This document shows positions 1-5,423 of a DNA stretch of 6,998 nt, piece by piece. A program made the position numbers and the translations under genes. Origin of the DNA: PCC-6406 sp964353225 (lineage in GTDB: Bacteria; Cyanobacteriota; Cyanobacteriia; Phormidesmidales; Phormidesmidaceae). The stretch is taken from positions 1 through 6,998 of the forward strand of contig CAYGVA010000214.1 in NCBI GenBank assembly GCA_964353225.1, read 5' to 3'. The notes beneath the pieces are model-generated. The model saw nothing but the letters and a program-made list of their open reading frames with translations, had not been told where the DNA came from and did no database searches. The stretch's first letter is position 1; every line of letters starts with the position of its first letter.

Positions 1-60
1 AATTCATGACTACAGACTTGAATCGCCAATCATTAGGGGCCTCTTCACCACAAAGCGTAG

Positions 61-235
61 ATTCAAATTTCAAGTGCAACGGCCTGCACAAAGCTGCTGG
101 AGTCGTTCGTAGAGATCTGAGTATATGGATTTCTCGCTGTCCCTACAGCAGAAAGGGTTTCGCCTTGATCGAGGAGATATCCCCTTTGCCCCATCAAGAG
201 CGGCTTTTGGCAGGTGTTGCACTTCATTCTTGAAT
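61..235. mobile_element. Short remnant or MITE with IS30-like terminal inverted repeats
   Basis: The left end reads ATTCAA (61-66), five unmatched bases, then AAGTGCAAC (72-80). The right end is its mirror: GTTGCACTT (216-224), five bases, then TTGAAT (230-235). Past these blocks the similarity continues weakly (CCTGC near 83-87, CAGG at 211-214). The spacing is identical on both sides, which argues against chance. Ends of this type, with an AAGTGCAAC-like core, resemble those I associate with IS30-family elements. That assignment is from memory and uncertain. Only about 135 bp lie between the inverted repeats, too little for a transposase, so this would be an internally deleted copy or a MITE. 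A plus-strand reading frame stops at 231-233 inside the right end (last residues VALHS), which would fit the tail of a transposase overlapping the inverted repeat. No clear target duplication is visible. Confidence 0.4.
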
Positions 236-238
236 TGG

Positions 239-782
239 CCAAGTGCTGTTGCATTAGGTCGGATTTGGATTGTTCAATCTCTGGAAATTGTCCAGGACAT
301 TATTGTTGTTTCTATTTGTATTGGACTGTTTTGTTCAATGCTGATTCAACTTTGGATGATGTTTAAAGCTTTGCTGCCGCCACTGAATTTCTCGGTGGTG
401 ACGTCTGAATATCTTGTTCTTGCTCATTGTAACCGTCCCCTGAGCGGAGTCGAAGGGGACATTCTGGCTAGGTTTTGGCTTCGACTTCGCTCAGCCAGCA
501 TAGTCTCTGGGACGGTTACATCTGCAAGCGCATGAAATTTCGATTGGCGTGGCTGTTGAAGTTTCCATCGTCTCAGTTTTCCGAGAGGTGATCGTGCATG
601 GTGTTCTCGATACTAGCTGGACTCAGGTTTTAGCAGCCTGTGCTTTTCTAGGGATTTTGAGTTTGCTGCTAATAACGCGCTGCTCTGTTATTCCAGGTAG
701 GCTTTTGGGCAGATCTAACATGCTTGAAGCCACCCTACCCCAGAAGACTTCAACTATTGCCAGGGAAAATTGTTGCGGCTAG
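239..782 (+). pseudogene. PsiE-family (phosphate-starvation-inducible PsiE-like) membrane protein, disrupted
   Basis: Two reading frames together give what I recognise as a cyanobacterial PsiE-family protein, a small integral membrane protein of unknown function. Positions 239-409 (frame starting at 239) encode a segment containing EIVQDIIVVSICIGLFC and LLPPLNFSVVTSE. The expected continuation ILFLLIV appears at 411-431 in the next frame, so one base is extra (or two are missing) near 410. That second frame meets a TGA at 441 inside a 93-bp palindromic element (428-520), then resumes after it as LQAHEISIGVAVEVSIVSV (522-578) and REVIVHGVLDTSWTQVLAA, running to a stop at 782. From memory of the family, about eight residues (ELFRLLII-like) are missing where the element sits. 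The residues after LLLITR (about 684) look unrelated to the family. The N-terminus is not identifiable and may have been lost to the 61-235 remnant. The frameshift, stop and insertion make this a pseudogene. Family assignment is fairly secure, boundaries are not. Confidence 0.65.
428..520. repeat. 93-bp palindromic repeat element inserted in the psiE-like gene
   Basis: The outer arms are a perfect 12-bp inverted repeat: TGTAACCGTCCC (428-439) and GGGACGGTTACA (509-520). Inside are two further hairpins. The first has the stem GTCCCC (435-440) with GGGGAC (455-460). The second has CTGGCT (464-469) with AGCCAG (493-498). Their cores are also near-inverted copies of each other: TGAGCGGAGTCGA (441-453) against TCGACTTCGCTCA (481-493), with one mismatch. 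The nested symmetry means the whole unit can fold as a cruciform or multi-branched RNA. The CTTCGACTTCGCTCAG-type core resembles short dispersed repeats common in cyanobacterial genomes (from memory). There is no coding capacity, so it would have to be moved in trans. Its length is a multiple of three but it brings in-frame stops. Confidence 0.7.
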
Positions 783-847
783 GGCACCTTGGCTTAGGGA
801 TGTTTGCTGCCTATTCACTGCCCTATAAGTGGGTTGAACGAAATTAG

Positions 848-1144
848 GTGCGGAGCAGCATTCAGGAAATTATCGCTGCTTTACGGACATTTTCCCGCAT
901 GGATGAGGCGGAAAGGATGTCCATTCAGGGCAATGGCCCTGGTATTTTGGAAGACCCGCGATCGCGTTTATTTAATCCCTTCTTTACGGCCAAATCCATC
1001 GGTAAGGGGACAGGTTTGGGGCTCTCCATTAGCTGCCAGATTGTGACAGAAAAGCATGGCGATCAATTAACTTGTCCCTCGAAAGTGGGGATAGGGACCA
1101 CATTTAAGATGCAGATTCCCTTGATGCAGGGTAGCTTCATTTGA
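848..1144 (+). pseudogene. Sensor histidine kinase, C-terminal remnant with internal deletion
   Basis: The 98-residue product joins two separated parts of a cyanobacterial hybrid-type sensor kinase. Residues 1-24 (RSSIQEIIAALRTFSRMDEAE) match the end of the HisKA-side helix, a segment that in this family lies after the phospho-acceptor His and is followed by a long stretch carrying the N box. From residue 28 the sequence jumps to the G1, F and G2 boxes: NGPGI, LFNPFFTAKSIGKGTGLGLS, then GTTFKMQIPL at the C-terminus. The phospho-acceptor His, the N box and the Asp of the DxGxG motif (here GNGPG) are all missing, so it cannot bind ATP or autophosphorylate normally. The start at 848 is only a GTG after an in-frame TAG (845-847). 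No N-terminal sensor part is visible upstream. It ends just before the terminator at 1163. I read it as a dead gene rather than a designed small protein, because the junction removes roughly 80 or more residues of a fold core. Confidence 0.7.
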
Positions 1145-1162
1145 AATCTGACCAGAAGCCTT

Positions 1163-1201
1163 ACAAAAACCCCCTCGCCCAATGGGTAAGGGGGTTTTTG
1201 T
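1163..1201. terminator. Strong bidirectional Rho-independent terminator
   Basis: A perfect 13-bp inverted repeat, ACAAAAACCCCCT (1163-1175) with AGGGGGTTTTTGT (1189-1201), encloses a 13-base loop. The GC-rich stem is flanked by a T run on the plus strand and, by symmetry, by a T run on the minus strand. It can therefore stop transcription from both sides. It lies 18 bp after the histidine kinase remnant and 12 bp before the stop of the minus-strand cyclophilin gene, as expected between convergent units. Confidence 0.9.
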
Positions 1202-1213
1202 GCAGTCCTAAAT

Positions 1214-2344
1214 CTAGGCTGTGGGTTCCACGAGATTTTCTAGTCCATCGATGGTTTTGACCGACACAATCGAGTCCTCTTGGTTGAGTTTGTCGAGCAC
1301 ATCCTTGCCATCTACAACATAGCCAAACACCGCATAGCGGCCATCCAGTAGATTTAAGCCCGCAGGCGTCAACTCTGGCTCAAACAAGAAGAAGAAAAAC
1401 TGCGAAGAACCGCCATCGGGTTCACCACCGGGACGGGCCATGCCCAGGGTGCCAAAGGCCGAAAATGGTAGGGCGGGTTCTTCTAAATACATGCCTAAGG
1501 ACTCGAAGGTCGCGCCATAAATGGGCTCAGATTCGTCCTTGACCAAAATCTCAAGGGGAATGGCCCGATACTCCCCCGTCTTCGGATCGATAAAGCCGTC
1601 ATCGGGGCCAACTGGGTCCCCTGTCTGCAGCACGTAATTGTCTTCAGCGCGGATGAAGGGCATGCCATCGTAAAAGCCCCGCTGAACCAAGTCCACAAAA
1701 TTACCCGCTGTTACGGGGGCGTTGTAGCCATCGATCACCGCAGTAATGGTTCCCCGAGTGGTTTCGAAGGCGACGGTGGCTCGGCCTTTGAGTTGGGGGA
1801 GGTTGCTGTACTCGTCTGGGACCTCAAAGGGAAACCCTTCGACCATTAGGGCTTCAATTTCCCCGACCGTATCCAATAGGGTTGCCCGCTGCTGCCAAAC
1901 GCCGGATTTATCCTTGGCCTCGACAACGCCATTCATGGCTTCTAGGCCCGCCTTCAGATCCGCGAGTAATTGCTCTGCCTGGGGCTGGCTCGCGGCGGGA
2001 ACCGCGTCCAAAATATTGGACGATCGCCGAGCCAAAAACTTGTTTGCTTTTTGGGTCTCCCGCTTGATGGGTCCCCAACGCTTGCTGCGCAGCCATTGGG
2101 ATAATCCTTCGAGATCCCCTTGAATCTTGCGAATCTCCGGATTCTGAATCGGCAAGCCATAGCGCAGTAGGGCTTTACCATCGGTAATTGCATTGCCTGG
2201 GGGGAGGTAAGCCACCAGCGGCGTCGGTAGGGGATTGGCTTCTACAGCCATGCCCCATTGCCCTCCTCCACCCGCTAAAGCTAATCCAGTCCAGAAGAAG
2301 GCCACTAAGAGGGTGACCGCCAGCGATCGCATCAATCGTTGCAT
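1214..2344 (-). CDS. Lumenal peptidyl-prolyl cis-trans isomerase, cyclophilin type (CYP38/TLP40-like)
   Basis: The protein has 376 residues. Residues 1-24 form a signal peptide (MQRLMRSLAVTLLVAFFWTG, then LALA), so export to the thylakoid lumen or periplasm is expected. Residues 50-175 are a helical region, as in plant CYP38/TLP40, a lumenal cyclophilin relative needed for photosystem II assembly. Residues 185-370 are the cyclophilin-like domain. The start at 2344 was chosen because it opens the signal peptide. The open frame continues upstream to 2797, but only as antisense of efp. Compared with human CypA numbering, R55 (R232), Q63 (Q240), Q111 (Q315) and F113 (F317) are kept. F60 is Tyr237, W121 is Leu332 and H126 is Tyr337. 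The altered pocket suggests weak isomerase activity and more of a chaperone or scaffold role, as is known for CYP38. The gene is divergent from efp over 162 bp. No clear Shine-Dalgarno sequence precedes the start. Confidence 0.9.
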   Translation of the reverse strand: MQRLMRSLAVTLLVAFFWTGLALAGGGGQWGMAVEANPLPTPLVAYLPPGNAITDGKALLRYGLPIQNPEIRKIQGDLEGLSQWLRSKRWGPIKRETQKANKFLARRSSNILDAVPAASQPQAEQLLADLKAGLEAMNGVVEAKDKSGVWQQRATLLDTVGEIEALMVEGFPFEVPDEYSNLPQLKGRATVAFETTRGTITAVIDGYNAPVTAGNFVDLVQRGFYDGMPFIRAEDNYVLQTGDPVGPDDGFIDPKTGEYRAIPLEILVKDESEPIYGATFESLGMYLEEPALPFSAFGTLGMARPGGEPDGGSSQFFFFLFEPELTPAGLNLLDGRYAVFGYVVDGKDVLDKLNQEDSIVSVKTIDGLENLVEPTA

Positions 2345-2437
2345 GGGGATTGGGGTGGAAATCACGGGGTGAACATTACCTTCGATCTTGCCATAGGGCG
2401 GTTCATCTCGCGATTCATCTCCGTTGGCGAAGCTCAA

Positions 2438-2468
2438 TTGTTGGGAAATTCCGGCTGGGCGGTAAAAT
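2438..2468 (+). promoter_or_regulatory. Possible sigma70-type promoter for efp-accB
   Basis: TAAAAT at 2463-2468 fits a -10 box. TTGGGA (2441-2446, 16-bp spacer) or TTGTTG (2438-2443, 19-bp spacer) could serve as the -35. Transcription would start near 2475, giving a leader of about 30 nt before the efp ATG at 2507. The site lies in the 162-bp gap between the divergent cyclophilin and efp genes. No equally good minus-strand promoter was seen in the gap. This is a match by eye only. Confidence 0.4.
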
Positions 2469-2506
2469 GAATTGCCGATTATTCCAACCCAGAAGTAGCC
2501 AGCGCC

Positions 2507-3067
2507 ATGATTTCCAGTAATGACTTCCGCACCGGTGTCAGCATCGAACTGGATGGGTCTGTATGGCGGGTGGTGGAGTTTCTCCATGTCAAACCCGGTA
2601 AAGGATCTGCCTTTGTTCGCACTAAGTTGAAAAACGTGCAGGGAGGCAATGTCATTGAGCGCACCTTTCGGGCCGGTGAGACCGTTCCCCAGGCCAACCT
2701 GGAAAAGAAAAATATGCAGCACACCTACCGAGATGGCGAAGATCTGGTCTTCATGGACATGGAGACCTATGAAGAGGTGCGCATGACGGCTGACCAAGTG
2801 GGGCCTCGGGTCAAGTACTTGAGAGAAGAAATGGAAGTCAACGTGGTGCGTTGGGATGAAAAGATTCTAGAGGTTGAACTCCCTAACTCGGTGGTGTTGG
2901 AGGTGACCCAAACGGACCCAGGGGTGAAGGGCGATACCGCCACTGGCGGCACTAAACCCGCCATTGTAGAAACCGGTGCCCAGGTGATGGTGCCCCTGTT
3001 TATCTCTATTGGTGAGCGGATTAAGATTGATACCCGTTCGGACTCCTATTTAGGTCGGGAGACTTAA
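2507..3067 (+). CDS. efp: Translation elongation factor P
   Basis: The protein has 186 residues, the usual EF-P length. EF-P binds the ribosome next to the P-site tRNA and promotes peptide bond formation at stalled polyproline stretches. Domain I (about 1-62, KOW-like) begins MISSNDFRTGVSIELDG and carries the tip loop KPGKGSAF at residues 29-36. Lys32 is at the position that is beta-lysylated in E. coli (Lys34) and is retained here. The OB-fold domains II and III follow, ending in IGERIKIDTRSDSYLGRE, the standard EF-P C-terminal signature. No modification enzyme (EpmA, EpmB, EarP) is in the window, so whether Lys32 is modified cannot be told. accB follows 78 bp downstream on the same strand, a gene order common in cyanobacteria, so co-transcription is likely. 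No strong Shine-Dalgarno is visible before the ATG. Confidence 0.97.
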   Translation: MISSNDFRTGVSIELDGSVWRVVEFLHVKPGKGSAFVRTKLKNVQGGNVIERTFRAGETVPQANLEKKNMQHTYRDGEDLVFMDMETYEEVRMTADQVGPRVKYLREEMEVNVVRWDEKILEVELPNSVVLEVTQTDPGVKGDTATGGTKPAIVETGAQVMVPLFISIGERIKIDTRSDSYLGRET

Positions 3068-3145
3068 GCTGTTGCCCTAAGAACGGCTGGGACGGATTCA
3101 GACAAATCGGTATGACAACAGTGAACACTGCTAACAGAGCAGGGA

Positions 3146-3643
3146 GTGCAATTGGTGGATTTAAACGTTAGTGAGTTACGGGAGTTGGTGGCAGCCCTCA
3201 ATCAAACCGACATTTCAGAGTTGATTCTGAAAAGTGCTGATTTTGAGCTGACCCTACGAAAACCAGGGGCAATGACGACCGTTGTTACGGCCAGTGCTGC
3301 CCCTGAGGCTACGGCTGCTGTGCCGATCGCAGTGCCCGCTGCCCCTGTGACCACTACCGCCCCTCCGGCTGCGCCGGTACCGCCCCCCACGGTAGACCCC
3401 AATTTGGTCGAAATCACCTCTCCCATGGTCGGCACCTTCTACCGTTCTCCAGCCCCGGATGAAGCGGTCTTTGTGGAGCAGGGCGATCGCATCAAAACCG
3501 GTCAAACCGTCTGTATTATCGAAGCCATGAAGCTGATGAATGAGCTAGAGGCGGAGGTGAGCGGTGAAATCGTCGAAATTTTAGTTAACAACGCCCAGCC
3601 CGTAGAATTTGGCCAGCCCCTAATGCGGGTCCGCACCAGCTAG
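3146..3643 (+). CDS. accB: Biotin carboxyl carrier protein of acetyl-CoA carboxylase
   Basis: The protein has 165 residues from the GTG at 3146. AccB carries biotin between the biotin carboxylase (AccC) and carboxyltransferase (AccA/AccD) subunits, the first committed step of fatty acid synthesis. An N-terminal segment (1-40, LRELVAALNQTDISELILKS) resembles the AccB interaction region. A Pro/Ala/Thr-rich flexible linker (about 43-85) follows, then the biotinyl domain (87-163). This has the motif EAMKLMN, with Lys129 as the biotinylated residue, and the SPMVGTFY entry strand. The start is uncertain. AGGGAG at 3141-3146 abuts the 3146 GTG and is too close to serve it, but sits 8 nt before an in-frame GTG at 3155, which would give a 162-residue protein beginning VDLNVSEL. 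The gene follows efp and ends 2 nt from the convergent YihY stop codon, leaving no room for a separate terminator. Confidence 0.97.
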   Translation: MQLVDLNVSELRELVAALNQTDISELILKSADFELTLRKPGAMTTVVTASAAPEATAAVPIAVPAAPVTTTAPPAAPVPPPTVDPNLVEITSPMVGTFYRSPAPDEAVFVEQGDRIKTGQTVCIIEAMKLMNELEAEVSGEIVEILVNNAQPVEFGQPLMRVRTS

Positions 3644-3645
3644 GT

Positions 3646-4587
3646 TTACAGCTTTGCAGACTTTAAACCGCTGCGGCTACCTAAAAGATAGGCGTAGGTA
3701 TAGGTCATCTCACTTCCCAATAGCAGGATTTGAAAGGTGAGAAAGATCCACAGCATCAGGATCATGACGCTGCCAATCACCCCATAGGACAAAAACTGCG
3801 CCCCCATTTGAATGATGCTGTTGCTGACCAGGTGCTGCAACAGCATAAATAGCCCTGTGGACATCACCCCCCCTAACCACACATCGCGCCAAGCAATGCG
3901 GGTACTGGGCAAAACCTTAAACAGCACCATCAGTACCATCGACAAAATTAGATAGGTGGCTAGCCCTTGAAGGGTCCGCAGCAGTAGCAGATCATCCAAC
4001 TGGATAAACCACACCACATTATCCAAGTTGAGGAGTAGATCGAGGATTACCTCGATCACGATCTTCGAGATCAGGGACACGACCATCAGGGCCGCACTGC
4101 TAAACACCAGCACAAAGGCCAGCAGGCGATTCCGGATAAAGGTCATCACCGCTGACTGGATGCCTGAGCCGTGGTTTTCAGTTAGGTGTACATGCCAAAT
4201 CTTATTCATGGCTCGGGTCAAAGCCCCAAAAACGCTACTGGCGGTGAAAAACACCAGTAGAAAACTGACAATCCCGGCACTGACACTGTTGCGGTTTAGC
4301 TGCAGCAGGGTGTCATTGACCAAGGCATGGGCCTCTGGAGGGAGGCTGTTTTGGGAGAAGTCCAGCACTTGGTCATAGACTTGGCTCGTAGGACCAATAA
4401 AGGCCCCGAAGACACTCAAGACCACCAAGAAAATCGGAAACAACGAAAATAGGGCGTAGTAAGACAGGGCTGCGCCAATCTCTAAACATTCATCCCGCTG
4501 CCATTTCACCACCGTTTGGACAATTAAGACCACCGGCTTAGATTTCAGCAGTTGAATACCTGGGGCTTTCTTGAGCTTTTTCAACAC
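3646..4587 (-). CDS. YihY/BrkB-family inner membrane protein
   Basis: The protein has 313 residues and about six predicted membrane segments. Family signatures are AALSYYALFSLFP (39-51), SSVFGALTRAMNKIW (117-131) and SYGVIGSVMILMLW (267-280). The family was once called ribonuclease BN by mistake. Its true function is unsettled, with proposals including transport. The N-terminus is basic (KKLKKAPG), placing it in the cytoplasm. The start is GTG at 4587, followed directly by TTG, which could also serve. No Shine-Dalgarno is visible, so the start is moderately certain. The gene is convergent with accB and divergent from the DUF6918 gene, across a 179-bp gap (4588-4766) in which I could not assign a promoter with confidence. 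Length is close to the typical family size. Confidence 0.93.
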   Translation of the reverse strand: MLKKLKKAPGIQLLKSKPVVLIVQTVVKWQRDECLEIGAALSYYALFSLFPIFLVVLSVFGAFIGPTSQVYDQVLDFSQNSLPPEAHALVNDTLLQLNRNSVSAGIVSFLLVFFTASSVFGALTRAMNKIWHVHLTENHGSGIQSAVMTFIRNRLLAFVLVFSSAALMVVSLISKIVIEVILDLLLNLDNVVWFIQLDDLLLLRTLQGLATYLILSMVLMVLFKVLPSTRIAWRDVWLGGVMSTGLFMLLQHLVSNSIIQMGAQFLSYGVIGSVMILMLWIFLTFQILLLGSEMTYTYAYLLGSRSGLKSAKL

Positions 4588-4755
4588 AGACTCGAACAGA
4601 CAAAAAGGCTTTCTGATCGTACCCGCATTATCTGCTGTCGCTCATCTCTTAACCCCCAAGGGGCTACCAATTACTGAGGCAATTGGTCCCATGGGTGGGT
4701 CAAGGTTAATTTCATCCTGCAAACAGGCACACTCTATAGGGATGAATTTACGGAT

Positions 4756-4759
4756 GGAG
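4756..4759 (+). promoter_or_regulatory. Ribosome binding site of the DUF6918 gene
   Basis: GGAG at 4756-4759 lies 7 nt before the ATG at 4767. It is among the clearest Shine-Dalgarno sequences in the window and supports this ATG over the upstream overlapping frame. Confidence 0.65.
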
Positions 4760-4766
4760 CATACCA

Positions 4767-5213
4767 ATGACGTTGAGCAAGATGATTCAAAATCCATCGG
4801 TCAAAGCGAGTATTGTTGCCGATTGTGCCCAACTCATTGAGACCCAAGTGAGTGCCAAGGGGGGCATGTCTGGTCTGGCCCTAAAAGCGACCTACGCCAT
4901 GGTCAAGGGCATTGACGCGGGCTATATTTCGGGGGCGATCGCCCGATTGTTGCCCACCATGTTTGAGGCACTTGATCCTATTTGGGCCGAAGGGACCCAA
5001 GCGGGGGATCCGGTTGACTACCTCACCCAGCATCGTACCCAAACGGCCAACACCTTACTGGGCATCACTGACGCTAGGGTGAAGAATTCTAGCAGCCTAG
5101 TGCGATCGGCCTATGGCAAGGTGCGCCAATCATCCGCAGGGGAGGTCGAAGAGGCAATCCCTGGGCTGGCTAAAATTATTGGTGAGCACTTTTATGGGAT
5201 GCAGAAGGTTTAG
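4767..5213 (+). CDS. DUF6918-like conserved protein of unknown function
   Basis: The protein has 148 residues, is soluble, with no signal peptide and no membrane segment. It resembles a family found in cyanobacteria and actinobacteria that I know as DUF6918. Recognisable features are the opening MTLSKMIQNPSVKASIVADC, the stretch KGGMSGLALKATYAMVKG (31-48), the IARLLPTMFEALDPIW block (58-73) and LLGITDARV (97-105). The end has VEEAIPGLAKIIGEHF (127-142). It appears largely helical. No catalytic motif is seen and no function should be assigned. The ATG has a good ribosome binding site. The gene is followed after about 20 bp by a structured repeat, which may terminate its transcript. The GTPase gene lies on the same strand 210 bp downstream, but the repeat between makes an operon doubtful. 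Confidence 0.85.
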   Translation: MTLSKMIQNPSVKASIVADCAQLIETQVSAKGGMSGLALKATYAMVKGIDAGYISGAIARLLPTMFEALDPIWAEGTQAGDPVDYLTQHRTQTANTLLGITDARVKNSSSLVRSAYGKVRQSSAGEVEEAIPGLAKIIGEHFYGMQKV

Positions 5214-5233
5214 GGCGATGATGCCGGTGTTAC

Positions 5234-5350
5234 AACCCTCTCCCTCAGTCCCTCGCCCCGTGGGCGAGGAACGTTGCGTTCCGGCTCCTCATCCCCCGTT
5301 TTGGGCGTAGGCCGAAGGACGGGCGAAACCGGAGATGAGGATGGGGGCTA
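5234..5350. repeat. Structured dispersed repeat with several hairpins
   Basis: This unit fills most of the 210-bp gap between the DUF6918 and GTPase genes. It starts with a pyrimidine-rich stretch (CCCTCTCCCTCAG, 5236-5248). Hairpin 1 is CCTCGCCC (5251-5258) with GGGCGAGG (5262-5269). Hairpin 2 is GGAAC (5268-5272) with GTTCC (5278-5282). Hairpin 3 is CCTCATC (5287-5293) with GATGAGG (5334-5340), with an inner pair CCCGT (5295-5299) and ACGGG (5319-5323). It ends in a purine-rich tract (5331-5347) roughly complementary to the start. The pattern resembles the CCCTCTCCC-type dispersed repeats I recall from many cyanobacterial genomes. There is no coding capacity. It may act as a transcription terminator or RNA-processing structure, though no T run follows. 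Confidence 0.65.
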
Positions 5351-5358
5351 ATCTTAAT

Positions 5359-5397
5359 CAACATCATTCACAAAAATTGGATGCACCTTTGATGTTG
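5359..5397. repeat. 8-bp inverted repeat upstream of the GTPase gene
   Basis: CAACATCA (5359-5366) and TGATGTTG (5390-5397) are perfect inverted copies separated by 23 bases. The second arm ends 26 nt before the ATG at 5424. It could be an operator half-site pair or a leader hairpin, or chance. No regulator is identified. Confidence 0.3.
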
Positions 5398-5423
5398 GGT
5401 GATTCTTGGGAAAGGGCAGGGTG

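Noticed and set aside
63..254. Minus-strand frame with a CNTC motif suggesting a zinc-ribbon transposase start
   Set aside because: Only one Cys pair, coinciding with the reverse complement of the inverted repeat. No further similarity seen.
804..1046. 80-residue plus-strand open frame overlapping the kinase remnant
   Set aside because: The kinase motifs NGPGI, PFF and GTGLGLS are all in the other frame.
1746..2123. 125-residue plus-strand open frame antisense to the cyclophilin gene
   Set aside because: No recognisable domain. It mirrors a well-supported gene and is a codon-bias shadow.
2345..2797. N-terminal extension of the cyclophilin frame on the minus strand
   Set aside because: It is antisense to the start of efp and its promoter region. 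A proper signal peptide starts at 2344.
3643..3669. GGTTTA/TAAACC inverted repeat as an accB terminator
   Set aside because: A 6-bp AT-rich stem with a 15-base loop and no following T run; too weak.
4028..4378. 116-residue plus-strand open frame inside the YihY-family gene
   Set aside because: Antisense of conserved membrane segments, with no motif of its own.
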